A stretch of DNA of 64,000 bases. It comes from RBG-16-66-20 sp036560705 (lineage in GTDB: Bacteria > Pseudomonadota > Gammaproteobacteria > Burkholderiales > SG8-39). The position numbers and the translations under genes were made by a program. Shown piece after piece: positions 45,119 to 55,187 of the stretch; the first letter of the stretch is position 1, and each line of letters begins with the position of its first letter. The stretch is taken from assembly GCA_036560705.1 (NCBI GenBank), contig DATBQR010000077.1, positions 1-64,000 on the forward strand, given 5' to 3'. Under the pieces are notes generated by a model. That model had not been told where the DNA came from. It was given only the letters and a program-made list of their open reading frames with translations, and ran no database searches.

Positions 45119-47292
45119 TGGCCGGCCCCCCCGGGCAGCGCGAAGTAGAAGCACGCGCCTTCGCCCACTTTGCCCTCCCCCCAGACGCGTCCGCCGTGAC
45201 GGGACACGACCCTCTGTACGATCGCCAGCCCGACGCCGGTGCCGGAAAATTCCTCTTCCTTGTGCAGCCGGTGGAACACGCGAAAAAGCTTGTCCGCAAA
45301 GGACATGTCGAATCCCGCCCCGTTGTCCCTCACCCAATAAATCGCTTCCCCATCGTCGGCGCGGCCGCCGATCTCGACCCTGGCCGCTTCCCGCTTCGAG
45401 CTGTATTTGAGCGCGTTGCCGACGAGGTTCGCCCAGACCTGCCTCAGCAGCGAGCGATCCCCGGCGGCGGACGGCAGCGCGCCGACGCTGAGCCTGACGG
45501 CGGGATACTGCGGCGCCAGTTCGCCCGCCACCTCGCGCACCAGCACAGCCATGTCGAGCGGCGCCTTGGCGACCGGTTTCCGGCCTACCCTGGAGAACGC
45601 CAGCAGGTCGTCGATCAGTTGCCCCATCCGGCTGGCTTCTCTCCGCACCACCTTGATAAGGCGATGCCCTTCTGCGTCCAGCCGCGCCGAGTAGTCCTCT
45701 TCGATCATGGCCGCGTAGCCGTCGATGGCGCGCAGCGGCGAGCGCAGATCGTGGGAAACCGAGTAGGAAAACGCCTCCAGCTCCTGGTTGGCGGCCTGCA
45801 GCTCGGCGGTTCGCTCGCGCACCCTCAGCTCGAGATCTTCGGCCTGGCGCCTGACGCGGGCGGAAAGCCGGGCCTGGGTGATGGCAATGGCGATCTGCGC
45901 CGCAGCCTCGGTCGCTATTTTTATCTGCTCGGGGGGAAACGCCGCCTGTTCGCCGCCGAAGCTGAGCGCGCCGATCAGCTCCCCGCCGGCGATCATCGGG
46001 ATCGCCATGTACGCGTCCACGCCGGAGGCCAGCAGCGCATCGACTTCCGGGCCCGGCGGCAACGCATGCGTGTCGATCACCTGCGGCTCGCCGCGTTTAA
46101 GCGCCTCCACGTCGCCCATCAGGCGTATCGAATAGCGCACGCCCGGGCCGATGTGCGTGCGATGCCGGCCGGCCGCGGCGAGCCACTCCACTTCGCCGGC
46201 GCCCAGGTCGAAGAGATTGACGATGGCGCGCGGCACGCCGAGCAGCTCGCGCAGCGGCTGGATCGCCGCCGCCGCGACCGCCTCGGGCGCCTGCTCGGCG
46301 ATGATCGCGCGATCGATCTCGTGCAGGATCCTCAGCCGCTCGGCCTGCCTGGCGAGAGCTTCGCGCGCCTGCGCGCGTTCGCCCTTGCGGGCCTCGAGCA
46401 GCTGCGCGTACAGCTTGCCGTTCTCGAGCAGAAGCACGATGAGGACGAAGCTTGCCGCCAGCAGCCCATAGATCCGACCGGCATAAAAGCCGAGAGAGAA
46501 CCGGCCCGCATTGAAGACCGACGACAGAGCAACGTCGAAAACCCAGGCGCACATGACGACCATGAGCCATAAATCGAGAACCGAGTGCGGCTTGCGGCGC
46601 CACAGGGCGAACACGGGGGCCAGGCACAGCAGGCACGTACCCCAGGCGACGACATATTTCGCGGGCAAATCGCCGTTGCCGCTCATGATGACCGGGAGGG
46701 AATCTTGCCCCGCAGCGGCAAGCAGCGTGAACCCGCAGGCAACGGCAAAAGCCGCGCCGATCCCGTAAAGGACGCCGGCACCGGTCCGCAGGCGATCCGT
46801 GACCCCCGCGCCATCCTTGAGCAGAACGTAGGCAAGCACGAGCAGCGGAAATGCTCCGTGCCAGAAGAAGTACAGCCAGGCCGTCGTCTGTCCGCCTCCG
46901 CCGAGCAGGCCAGCCTGCGAGAACAGCCCCGGAAAACTCAATGCGTGGGCCACCGCCATGAAGGCGGTAAACAGAAAGCCGCTGGCCAGGACCAGCAACG
47001 CGTTCGACCGCGAGATGCCGAACTGGCCGAACAGCAATACCGCCGTGACGACATCGTTGACCACGAGCGCCGACTGGTAGACCGGAATGAAAGCCCAGAC
47101 CTGCGCGAGCGGAACTTTTGCGAACGGCACCGCGATGGCGAAAAGCACGGCGGATACCAGGACAACGACAAGCGCTAGGCGGCTTTCGCCCGACGCCGCG
47201 GGCAGCGTCGAGAGGACCGGCTGGCGCTCAACCGCGACATCGCGTGGCACGCGAGCACCGGCAGATCGCATCAATATCGCGTCCGACGACAT
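45115..47292 (-). CDS. MASE4-GAF sensor histidine kinase
   Basis: This 725-residue kinase has about eight N-terminal membrane segments (40-290) resembling MASE4, then GAF (320-475), HisKA with phospho-His514 (FSYSVSHDLRSPL) and HATPase (615-722; NLVGNALKYSS, DNGAGFD, GTGVGLAIVQR). The kinase core is very like that of the CHASE8 kinase in the same operon. The start is uncertain: ATG at 47292 is chosen; ATG at 47355 would add a basic, less convincing leader. It is the first gene of the tightly coupled six-gene run. Confidence 0.9.
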   Translation of the reverse strand: MSSDAILMRSAGARVPRDVAVERQPVLSTLPAASGESRLALVVVLVSAVLFAIAVPFAKVPLAQVWAFIPVYQSALVVNDVVTAVLLFGQFGISRSNALLVLASGFLFTAFMAVAHALSFPGLFSQAGLLGGGGQTTAWLYFFWHGAFPLLVLAYVLLKDGAGVTDRLRTGAGVLYGIGAAFAVACGFTLLAAAGQDSLPVIMSGNGDLPAKYVVAWGTCLLCLAPVFALWRRKPHSVLDLWLMVVMCAWVFDVALSSVFNAGRFSLGFYAGRIYGLLAASFVLIVLLLENGKLYAQLLEARKGERAQAREALARQAERLRILHEIDRAIIAEQAPEAVAAAAIQPLRELLGVPRAIVNLFDLGAGEVEWLAAAGRHRTHIGPGVRYSIRLMGDVEALKRGEPQVIDTHALPPGPEVDALLASGVDAYMAIPMIAGGELIGALSFGGEQAAFPPEQIKIATEAAAQIAIAITQARLSARVRRQAEDLELRVRERTAELQAANQELEAFSYSVSHDLRSPLRAIDGYAAMIEEDYSARLDAEGHRLIKVVRREASRMGQLIDDLLAFSRVGRKPVAKAPLDMAVLVREVAGELAPQYPAVRLSVGALPSAAGDRSLLRQVWANLVGNALKYSSKREAARVEIGGRADDGEAIYWVRDNGAGFDMSFADKLFRVFHRLHKEEEFSGTGVGLAIVQRVVSRHGGRVWGEGKVGEGACFYFALPGGAGQ

Positions 47293-47530
47293 GGGCGTCT
47301 CATGTCGGGGCTCGCGTCGCCGGAGCGACAGACACATCATGCGCTGTCGCTGCAACCCTCTATTTCTACAAGATCTTTTTCATTCCCTGCGACCGGCCCC
47401 TATCGCAGGCATTCTAGGCCTGCGCCCGTCAGCAGCCTGTCAGGGATTCTTGAATACGCCCTGAGATGCCCGGAAAACCGTGAAATAGTTTGCAAAAAAC
47501 GGGGAATTTTTTATCTTTTTGGACAATTTC
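47293..47530. other. 238-bp intergenic region between LuxR-type gene and kinase operon
   Basis: This gap contains an AT-rich stretch next to the LuxR gene end (47480-47525, several T and A runs) and the inverted repeat at 47404-47424. No conserved small ORF or RNA gene is recognised. The AT-rich part could include a terminator-like end for the LuxR gene or the promoter of the kinase operon. Confidence 0.5.
47404..47424. promoter_or_regulatory. Perfect 7-7-7 inverted repeat upstream of the signalling operon
   Basis: Arms CGCAGGC and GCCTGCG are perfectly complementary and flank a 7-base centre, 112-132 bases upstream of the kinase ATG at 47292. The minus strand carries a TAGAAT hexamer overlapping the centre. 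It is a good operator candidate, perhaps for the neighbouring LuxR-type regulator; binding is inferred only. Confidence 0.4.
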
Positions 47531-48265
47531 TCAGCCGATTGTCGTAAGGCCGTGGCGAATCGCGAACTTGACCAGCGTAGGCAGGTCCTCGATGCCGAGC
47601 TTGGCCATCAGCCGGCTGCGATAGGTATCGATGCTCTTGGGCGACAAACCGAGGCGCTCACCAACCTCGGCGCTGGTGCGGCCATCGACGATCAGCTGCA
47701 GCACCTGCTGCTCGCGCTCGCTCAACTGGTCGAACGGACTGCTCTTGCCGGCGTCCACGAGATCGCCGCGCGCCATCACCATCGCCTCGAGGGCCCGCCG
47801 CGCGCGCTCGAGCCGCTGCGCCGCCTTCTTCAGGTCGTCGATATCGGTGCAGGTGCCGAACCACTTGACGATCTGCCCATTGGCATCGCGCAGCGCCAGG
47901 ACCGAGTGCGCGTGCCAGCGGTATTCGCCATCGGCGCGGCGCAGGCGATATTCGGCCTCGAAGCTCCGGCCGCTCGCCAGCGCGCGTCTCCAGCGCCTGA
48001 CGCAGAGTTCGAACTCCTCGGGGTGATAGACGGGCTTCCAGCGCCCCGCCAGGAGTTCCTTTGCCGGTATCCCCGTGTAGCTCAGAATCCGCGCATTGAC
48101 GTACTCCAGGGTACCGTCCGGCAGCGCGGTCCAGAGCATGTGCGGGAGCGCATCCGCCATCTGCTGGTAGATCTGCGACGGTTCCGCACCGCGCGCGGTA
48201 CCGCCAGGTTTCAGAAGGCGAGTGGGCATCGGGAAAGGATGGGTCAACGGCGCGGTTCCGTCCAC
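47531..48265 (-). CDS. PAS-LuxR transcriptional regulator
   Basis: This 244-residue protein combines a PAS domain (about 35-150; ALPHMLWTALPDGTLEYVN and a C-terminal TCTDIDDLKKA) with a LuxR helix-turn-helix (180-240; LSEREQQVLQLIVDGRTSAEV). There is no receiver domain, so it likely senses a small molecule or redox state through PAS. The start may be GTG at 48265 or ATG at 48229; both precede the PAS domain. It is oriented toward the signalling operon, separated by 238 bases that hold an inverted repeat, and is divergent from the ACP-ketosynthase pair. Confidence 0.9.
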   Translation of the reverse strand: MDGTAPLTHPFPMPTRLLKPGGTARGAEPSQIYQQMADALPHMLWTALPDGTLEYVNARILSYTGIPAKELLAGRWKPVYHPEEFELCVRRWRRALASGRSFEAEYRLRRADGEYRWHAHSVLALRDANGQIVKWFGTCTDIDDLKKAAQRLERARRALEAMVMARGDLVDAGKSSPFDQLSEREQQVLQLIVDGRTSAEVGERLGLSPKSIDTYRSRLMAKLGIEDLPTLVKFAIRHGLTTIG

Positions 48266-48331
48266 ACCTGAATCGCCGGGGATTGTCAGCGTAGGTTAAA
48301 TCGCGGGGACGGGACCGCGTCGGCCAGCGTC

Positions 48332-48337
48332 TATAAT
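48332..48337 (+). promoter_or_regulatory. Consensus -10 box (TATAAT) before the ACP gene
   Basis: A perfect TATAAT ends 25 bases before the ACP ATG in the 97-base gap divergent from the LuxR-type gene. No good -35 is present, which is compatible with activation by a regulator. Confidence 0.45.
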
Positions 48338-48362
48338 CCCGTTCTTAAGCTGGGAACGCCGC

Positions 48363-48608
48363 ATGGAAACCCTGGACCGCATCAAGAACCTCGCCATCAA
48401 GGAACTTTCGCTCGATCCGGGCAAGCTCGACGCAAATGCCCCGCTCGCCGACCTCGGCGTGGATTCGCTCACTTTCATCGAGTTCATGTTCAAGGTCGAG
48501 GACGAGTTCGGCGTGAAGGTCTCCGACGAGGATTTGCGCAATATCAAGTGCCTCGCCGACCTGGAGCGCCACGTCGCCGCGTCGCTTCAGGCCGCCGGCA
48601 AGGCCTGA
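48363..48608 (+). CDS. Acyl carrier protein
   Basis: This is an 81-residue acyl carrier protein with the phosphopantetheine-attachment Ser35 in GVDSLTFIEF. The acidic helix II sequence (VEDEFGVKVSDEDL) is typical. It is followed after 14 bases by a ketosynthase gene, so the pair probably works together in a dedicated fatty-acid or polyketide-like route. The usual fab cluster genes are absent, so it is unlikely to be the housekeeping AcpP. Confidence 0.93.
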   Translation: METLDRIKNLAIKELSLDPGKLDANAPLADLGVDSLTFIEFMFKVEDEFGVKVSDEDLRNIKCLADLERHVAASLQAAGKA

Positions 48609-48622
48609 CCCCGGGGCCCGCG

Positions 48623-49894
48623 ATGGATGCAGGAACCGCGGTGCGTGCGGGAACCGCGGTGCCAGTGCGCCGCGTCGCGGTTACCGGTATCGGCGTGGTT
48701 TCCGCCCTCGGCAACGATCTGGAAGAGTTCTACCGCTCGCTCGCCGTCGGACGTTCGGGGGTGCGGCGCCTTCCCGAGGAAATAACGCTCGGTTCCGGCG
48801 TTCAGGTTGGCGCGCTCGCCGCCTGGGATCCAGCCGCCCATTTCAAGGGGCCGGAAGCCGCCGCGCTCGATCGCGTGGCGCAGTTCGCGCTCTCCGCCGC
48901 CGGGCAGGCGCTCGCGGCGAGCGGCCTCGACCTGGCGGCGACGGACCGCGACCGCGTCGGCGTCTACTGGGGCACCGGGATGGGCGGCGCAAATACGCTC
49001 GAGGGCGCGTACAGATCCGTCTATGGCAGGAACGATTTCCGCCTGCGGCCGCTCTCCGTGGTGATGGCGATGAACAACGCCGCGGGCTCGAACGTCGCGG
49101 TGCGCTGGGGCCTGCGCGGGCCGTTCGCCAACTTCTCCACCGCCTGCTCCTCGTCCGCGATGGCGATCGGCGAGGCGATGCACGCCATCCGGTCCGGGCG
49201 CGCCGACACGGTGATCGCGGGCGGCGCCGAAGCGCTGCTGACACCGGGAATGCTCGCCGCCTGGCAGGCGCTGCGCACGCTTTCGCCCGCCGACCCGGGC
49301 GACCCGGCGGCAAGCTGCAAGCCTTTCGACAAACGCCGCGGCGGCCTGGTCCTCGGCGAAGGCGCGGCGGCGCTGGTGCTCGAGGATGAGTCGCAGGCGC
49401 GCGCGCGCGGCGCGCGCATTCTTGCGTTCATCAGCGGGTATGGAAATTCCTGCGACGCGACGCACATGTCCAAGCCCGACCGCGACGGCCAGGTGCGCGC
49501 GATGAAGCAGGCGCTCGCGGAATCAGGCCTCGCGCCCGAGGCGATCGGCTACATCAACGCCCACGGCACCGCGACCCTCGTCGGCGATGTCGTCGAGTGC
49601 GAGGCGATCAACGCGGTGTTCGGCGGCGCGGCGGCGCGCATACCGGTGAGTTCCACGAAATCCATGCACGGCCACCTGCTCGGCGGCGCCGGCGCCATCG
49701 AAATGGCCGCCGCGCTGATGCCGTTCAAGGAAGGCCTGATTCCGCCCACCGCGAACCTCGAGCAGCCGGATCCGGCCTGTGCCGTGCGCCATGTCGCGCG
49801 CGAGGCCGAGCGCGGCGCGGTCCCGGCGGCAGTGATGTCGAACTCGTTCGCCTTCGGCGGCTCGAACGTGGCGCTGGTCGCCCAGCGCGCTTAG
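48623..49894 (+). CDS. FabF-like beta-ketoacyl-ACP synthase
   Basis: This 423-residue condensing enzyme has the Cys-His-His triad: Cys175 (STACSSSAMA), His314 (NAHGTATLVGD) and His351 (STKSMHGHLLGGAG), with Lys346. It resembles KAS II and polyketide-type ketosynthases. The ATG at 48623 gives an N-terminal leader with a six-codon duplication (AGTAVR, AGTAVP); GTG at 48665 just before RRVAVTGIG would remove it. It follows the ACP gene. The product is unknown. Confidence 0.92.
   Translation: MDAGTAVRAGTAVPVRRVAVTGIGVVSALGNDLEEFYRSLAVGRSGVRRLPEEITLGSGVQVGALAAWDPAAHFKGPEAAALDRVAQFALSAAGQALAASGLDLAATDRDRVGVYWGTGMGGANTLEGAYRSVYGRNDFRLRPLSVVMAMNNAAGSNVAVRWGLRGPFANFSTACSSSAMAIGEAMHAIRSGRADTVIAGGAEALLTPGMLAAWQALRTLSPADPGDPAASCKPFDKRRGGLVLGEGAAALVLEDESQARARGARILAFISGYGNSCDATHMSKPDRDGQVRAMKQALAESGLAPEAIGYINAHGTATLVGDVVECEAINAVFGGAAARIPVSSTKSMHGHLLGGAGAIEMAAALMPFKEGLIPPTANLEQPDPACAVRHVAREAERGAVPAAVMSNSFAFGGSNVALVAQRA
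48632..48662 (+). repeat. 18-bp period direct repeat at the ketosynthase 5' end
   Basis: The 13-mer GGAACCGCGGTGC occurs at 48632-48644 and 48650-48662. It encodes an in-frame repeat of AGTAV and supplies several alternative GTG codons near the start. Confidence 0.7.
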
Positions 49895-49925
49895 CGCGTT
49901 TTCTCCAACGCCTGACTCGGCTGAG

Positions 49926-50001
<76 letters not shown>

Positions 50002-50072
50002 TTTGGAACGCACCCCGGAATCGGGCGCGGTTTGCAGGGGGCAGATTATATCGCGGTGAAGGAAATACAAAA

Positions 50073-50100
50073 GAAGAGGGGCCCTTGCGGGCCCCTCTTC
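50073..50100 (-). terminator. Intrinsic terminator downstream of groEL
   Basis: A perfect 12-base inverted repeat (arms 50073-50084 and 50089-50100) with a four-base loop lies 22 bases after the groEL stop. On the minus strand the stem is followed by TTTTGTATTT, a classic rho-independent terminator. Confidence 0.88.
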
Positions 50101-50122
50101 ACATGAATCGGCTGACGCCGAA

Positions 50123-51787
<1,665 letters not shown>

Positions 51788-51865
51788 TTAAATCTCTCCT
51801 GTGTGCGGATTCAATTCAATTCGTGTGATTCGTGATTCGTGTTGAGAAATTCGGGACCGGCGCGA

Positions 51866-52159
51866 TCAATGGCCTTCGATCACGCCCATGATGTCTTCCT
51901 CGCGCATGACGAGGAGCTCATCGCCCTTCACCTTCACGGTCTGGCCGGAATACTTGCCGAACAGCACCTTGTCGCCGGGCTTGACGTCGAGCGCGATCAC
52001 CTTGCCGCTGTCGTCCCGCTTGCCCTTGCCGACGGCGACGATTTCGCCCTGGTCGGGCTTTTCGGCCGCAGTGTCGGGAATGACGATGCCGCTGGCGGTC
52101 TTGCGCTCTTCTTCGATGCGCTTGACGATGACTCGGTCATGCAATGGACGGATCTTCAT
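51866..52159 (-). CDS. groES: Co-chaperonin GroES (Hsp10)
   Basis: This is the 97-residue lid of the chaperonin. It has KIRPLHDRVIVKR at the N-terminus, the mobile loop TASGIVIPDTAAEKPDQG and the ending MREEDIMGVIEG. A CIRCE element lies about 75-100 bases upstream, and a GGAG ribosome-binding site precedes the ATG. It is divergent from dacB. Confidence 0.99.
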   Translation of the reverse strand: MKIRPLHDRVIVKRIEEERKTASGIVIPDTAAEKPDQGEIVAVGKGKRDDSGKVIALDVKPGDKVLFGKYSGQTVKVKGDELLVMREEDIMGVIEGH

Positions 52160-52234
52160 ACAGGGTCTCCAAATAGAATAATTATCAAATACAAAGGGTT
52201 ACTATATTAATTCGGTTGTGGAGCAGAAGTCCTG

Positions 52235-52261
52235 CTAGCACTCAATCAGGACGAGTGCTAA
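52235..52261. promoter_or_regulatory. CIRCE operator (HrcA-binding inverted repeat)
   Basis: The 9-9-9 inverted repeat CTAGCACTC, nine-base spacer, GAGTGCTAA matches the CIRCE consensus with one mismatch in the left arm. HrcA bound here represses groESL until heat shock. It lies between divergent groES and dacB, 48 bases before the dacB start. Confidence 0.93.
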
Positions 52262-52297
52262 TGATAGTCCCTAGCCAACCTGTTTTCAAGTGTTCAC

Positions 52298-52303
52298 TAG
52301 AAT
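52298..52303 (+). promoter_or_regulatory. Putative -10 element (TAGAAT) for dacB
   Basis: TAGAAT ends 6 bases before the dacB GTG. If real, transcription would begin at about the start codon, giving a leaderless message. No clear -35 box. Confidence 0.3.
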
Positions 52304-52309
52304 CCAGCC

Positions 52310-53725
52310 GTGCCCACCCTGCGTTGCCTCGCCCTGTTCGTACTGAGCCTGCCCGCGTTCCTTGCGCAGGCGCAGTTGCCGCCGACGGTTGCGCAGGCGC
52401 TCGCAGCCGCGCGGATTCCCTCCGGCAGCGTCGCGGCGGTGGTGCAGGAAGCCGGCGTAGCGCGCGCAACGCTCAGCGTCAATGCCGCGGCGCCGATGAA
52501 TCCAGCTTCCGTGATGAAGCTGGTGACCACCTATGCGGCGCTCGAATTGCTCGGTCCGGCGTACCGCTGGAAAACGGAAGCCTGGGCCGGCGGCCCCCTG
52601 CGCGACGGCCTGCTTGAGGGCGACCTGGTGCTGAAGGGCGGGGGCGATCCGAAACTCGACCTGGAAGCGTTCTGGATGCTGCTGCGTTCGCTGCGCGGCA
52701 AGGGGCTGCGCGAAATCCGCGGCGACCTGGTGCTCGACCGCAGTTATTTCGAGCATGCACAGGGCGACCCCGGGCGCTTCGACGGGGACGCGTTCCGGCC
52801 CTACAACGTGCTGCCCGATGCCCTGCTGGTGAACTACAAATCGCTGCGATTCGCCTTCGCGCCGGAACCGGAGCACGGCACGGTGCGCCTTTATGTCGAA
52901 CCGCGGCCCCCTGCGCTGGAGGTGGTGAACACGCTGCGCCTCGCCGGGGGCGCCTGCCCCGAAGGATCGGCGTTCCGCGAAATGCTGAAGTTCAGCTTCG
53001 AGCCGGCGCGCCCGCGGGCCACGTTCACCGGGCAGTATCCGGCGAGTTGCGGCGAAAAGGACCTGAACGTCGCCCTGCTCGAGCCCAATGACCACGTGGC
53101 GGGGATGATGCGCCAGCTGTGGCCCGAGATGGGCGGCGCCTGGAGCGGCGCCGTACGCGAAGGATCCACGCCGCCGGACGCCCGCCTGCTGCACACCCAG
53201 GAATCGCCTACGCTCGCCGAAATCGTGCGCGACACCAACAAATTCTCCAACAACATCATGGCGCGTCACATCTTCCTCACGCTGGGCGCCGAGGACGCCG
53301 GCGCTCCGGCAAACAGCCAGAAGGCTTTTTCAGCGATCAGGAACTGGCTGGCACGCAAGGGAATCGCCGCTCCGGAGCTGGTCATGGAGAACGGCTCCGG
53401 CTTGTCGCGCGCCGGGCGCATCAGCGCCGCGAGCCTCGCCGCCCTGCTGCAGTCTGCGTGGCGCAGCCCGATGATGCCGGAGCTCATCTCTTCGCTGCCG
53501 GTAGCCGCAGTCGACGGAACCATGCGCAAGCGCCTGCGCGGCGAAGGCGTCGCCGGGCAGGCGCACATCAAGACCGGATTTCTGTCGGATACGCGCGCGA
53601 TAGCAGGCTTCGTGCTCGACCGCAGCGGCCGCCGGCAGGTCGTCGTCATGCTGGTGAACCACCCGAACGCCCGTGAAGCGCAACCGGCGATGGATGCGCT
53701 GCTGCGCTGGGTCTACGAGCGCTAG
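52310..53725 (+). CDS. dacB: D-alanyl-D-alanine carboxypeptidase/endopeptidase (PBP4-like)
   Basis: This peptidase S13 protein of 471 residues trims or cleaves peptidoglycan cross-links in the periplasm. It has a signal peptide (about 1-21, ending AQAQ), the SxxK motif with nucleophile Ser67 and Lys70 (PASVMK), SNN in TNKFSNNIMA and KTG in HIKTGFLSD. The GTG start lies 6 bases after a TAGAAT, and the CIRCE of groESL is just upstream. It shares CTAG at its stop with convergent ubiD. Confidence 0.95.
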   Translation: MPTLRCLALFVLSLPAFLAQAQLPPTVAQALAAARIPSGSVAAVVQEAGVARATLSVNAAAPMNPASVMKLVTTYAALELLGPAYRWKTEAWAGGPLRDGLLEGDLVLKGGGDPKLDLEAFWMLLRSLRGKGLREIRGDLVLDRSYFEHAQGDPGRFDGDAFRPYNVLPDALLVNYKSLRFAFAPEPEHGTVRLYVEPRPPALEVVNTLRLAGGACPEGSAFREMLKFSFEPARPRATFTGQYPASCGEKDLNVALLEPNDHVAGMMRQLWPEMGGAWSGAVREGSTPPDARLLHTQESPTLAEIVRDTNKFSNNIMARHIFLTLGAEDAGAPANSQKAFSAIRNWLARKGIAAPELVMENGSGLSRAGRISAASLAALLQSAWRSPMMPELISSLPVAAVDGTMRKRLRGEGVAGQAHIKTGFLSDTRAIAGFVLDRSGRRQVVVMLVNHPNAREAQPAMDALLRWVYER

Positions 53726-55185
53726 AGCTTCAGGTCCTTCCACAGTTCGTCGACGCGGCGCTTCACTTCCGCGTCCATGGCGATCGGCCGGCCCCAGGTG
53801 CGCGAGGTCTCGCCCGGCCACTTGTGGGTGGCGTCGATTCCCATCTTCGAGCCCAGGCCCGCCACCGGGCTGGCGAAATCGAGGTAATCGATGGGCGTGT
53901 TCTCTGCGATCAGGGTATCGCGCGCCGGATCGACACGCGTGGTGATCGCCCAGACCACTTCCTTCCAGTTACGCGCGTCGATGTCGTCGTCCACCACGAC
54001 GATGAACTTGGTGTACATGAACTGGCGCAGGTAGCTCCAGACGCCGAACATGACCCGCTTGGCGTGGCCCGGATACTGTTTTTTCATGCTCACCACCGCC
54101 ATGCGGTAGGAGCAGCCTTCGGGGGGCAGGTAGAAGTCAGCGATTTCCGGGAATTGTTTTTGTATCAAAGGCACGAAAACTTCGTTCAGCGCGACGCCCA
54201 GCATGGCCGGCTCGTCGGGCGGCTTGCCGGTGTAGGTGCTGTGATAGATCGGCGAGCGGCGCATGGTGATGCGCTTGACGGTAAGCACCGGAAATTTCTC
54301 CGCCTCGTTGTAGTAGCCGGTGTGGTCGCCGTGCGGCCCCTCGAGCGCGACGTCGTCCGGCTCGATGACGCCCTCGAGGATGATCTCGGCGGAGGCCGGC
54401 ACCTGCAGGTCGCTGCCGAGACATTTCACCAGCTCGGTGCGGGCGCCGCGCAACAGGCCAGCGAACTGGTATTCGCCCAGCGTATCGGGCACCGGCGTCA
54501 CCGCGCCGAGGATGGTCGCGGGATCCGCGCCCAGCGCCACCGCGACCGGAAACGGCCGGCCCGGATGCGCCAGCGCGTGGTCACGGAAATCGAGCGCGCC
54601 GCCGCGATGCGCGAGCCAGCGCATGATGACGCGGTTCGGCGCGATCACCTGCTGCCGGTAGATGCCCAGGTTCTGGCGCGCCTTGTGCGGCCCGCGCGTG
54701 ACCGTGAGCCCCCAGGTTATGAGCGGCCCCGCGTCCTCTGGCCAGCAGGTCTGCACCGGCAGCCGCGACAAATCGACGTCTTTCCCTTCCCAGACGATTT
54801 CCTGGCAGGGCGCCGACGACAATTCCTTCGGCTGCATGTCCATCACGCGCTTCAGGAGCGGCAACTTGTCCCAGGCGTCGCGCAAACCTTTCGGCGGCTC
54901 CGGTTCGCGCAGAGCAGCCAGCAGTCTTCCGATTTCCCGCAATGCAGCGACGTCCTCGACGCCCATCGCCAGGCAAACGCGCCTCACCGTGCCGAACAGA
55001 TTGCCGAGCACCGGGATCGAATGCCCGGACGGACGCTCGAACAGCAGCGCGGGACCTCCCTGGCGCAGCACGCGGTCGCAGATCTCGGTCATCTCCAGGC
55101 GCGGCGAAACTTCGGTCCCAACGCGCTTCAATTCGCCCAGGCGTTCGAGCTGGCTCAGAAAATCGCGAAGGTCGGAGTAGTGCAA
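53722..55185 (-). CDS. ubiD: 4-hydroxy-3-polyprenylbenzoate decarboxylase UbiD
   Basis: UbiD decarboxylates the ubiquinone precursor using prenylated FMN made by UbiX. The 487-residue sequence is full length with DLRDFLSQLERLGELKRV at the N-terminus, NLGIYRQQVI, the active-site region LEGPHGDHTGYYNEAEKFP and SMKKQYPGHAKRVMFG. ubiX is not in the window. A small membrane protein gene lies between ubiD and ubiA, all in one direction. Confidence 0.97.
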   Translation of the reverse strand: MHYSDLRDFLSQLERLGELKRVGTEVSPRLEMTEICDRVLRQGGPALLFERPSGHSIPVLGNLFGTVRRVCLAMGVEDVAALREIGRLLAALREPEPPKGLRDAWDKLPLLKRVMDMQPKELSSAPCQEIVWEGKDVDLSRLPVQTCWPEDAGPLITWGLTVTRGPHKARQNLGIYRQQVIAPNRVIMRWLAHRGGALDFRDHALAHPGRPFPVAVALGADPATILGAVTPVPDTLGEYQFAGLLRGARTELVKCLGSDLQVPASAEIILEGVIEPDDVALEGPHGDHTGYYNEAEKFPVLTVKRITMRRSPIYHSTYTGKPPDEPAMLGVALNEVFVPLIQKQFPEIADFYLPPEGCSYRMAVVSMKKQYPGHAKRVMFGVWSYLRQFMYTKFIVVVDDDIDARNWKEVVWAITTRVDPARDTLIAENTPIDYLDFASPVAGLGSKMGIDATHKWPGETSRTWGRPIAMDAEVKRRVDELWKDLKL

Positions 55186-55187
55186 GG

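Noticed and set aside
45043..46572. A 509-codon plus-strand frame opposite the MASE4 kinase.
   Set aside because: No motif or plausible start context; the minus-strand kinase has conserved catalytic boxes.
47470..47530. An intrinsic terminator after the LuxR-type gene.
   Set aside because: The region is AT-rich but I could not form a stable GC stem ahead of the T/A runs.
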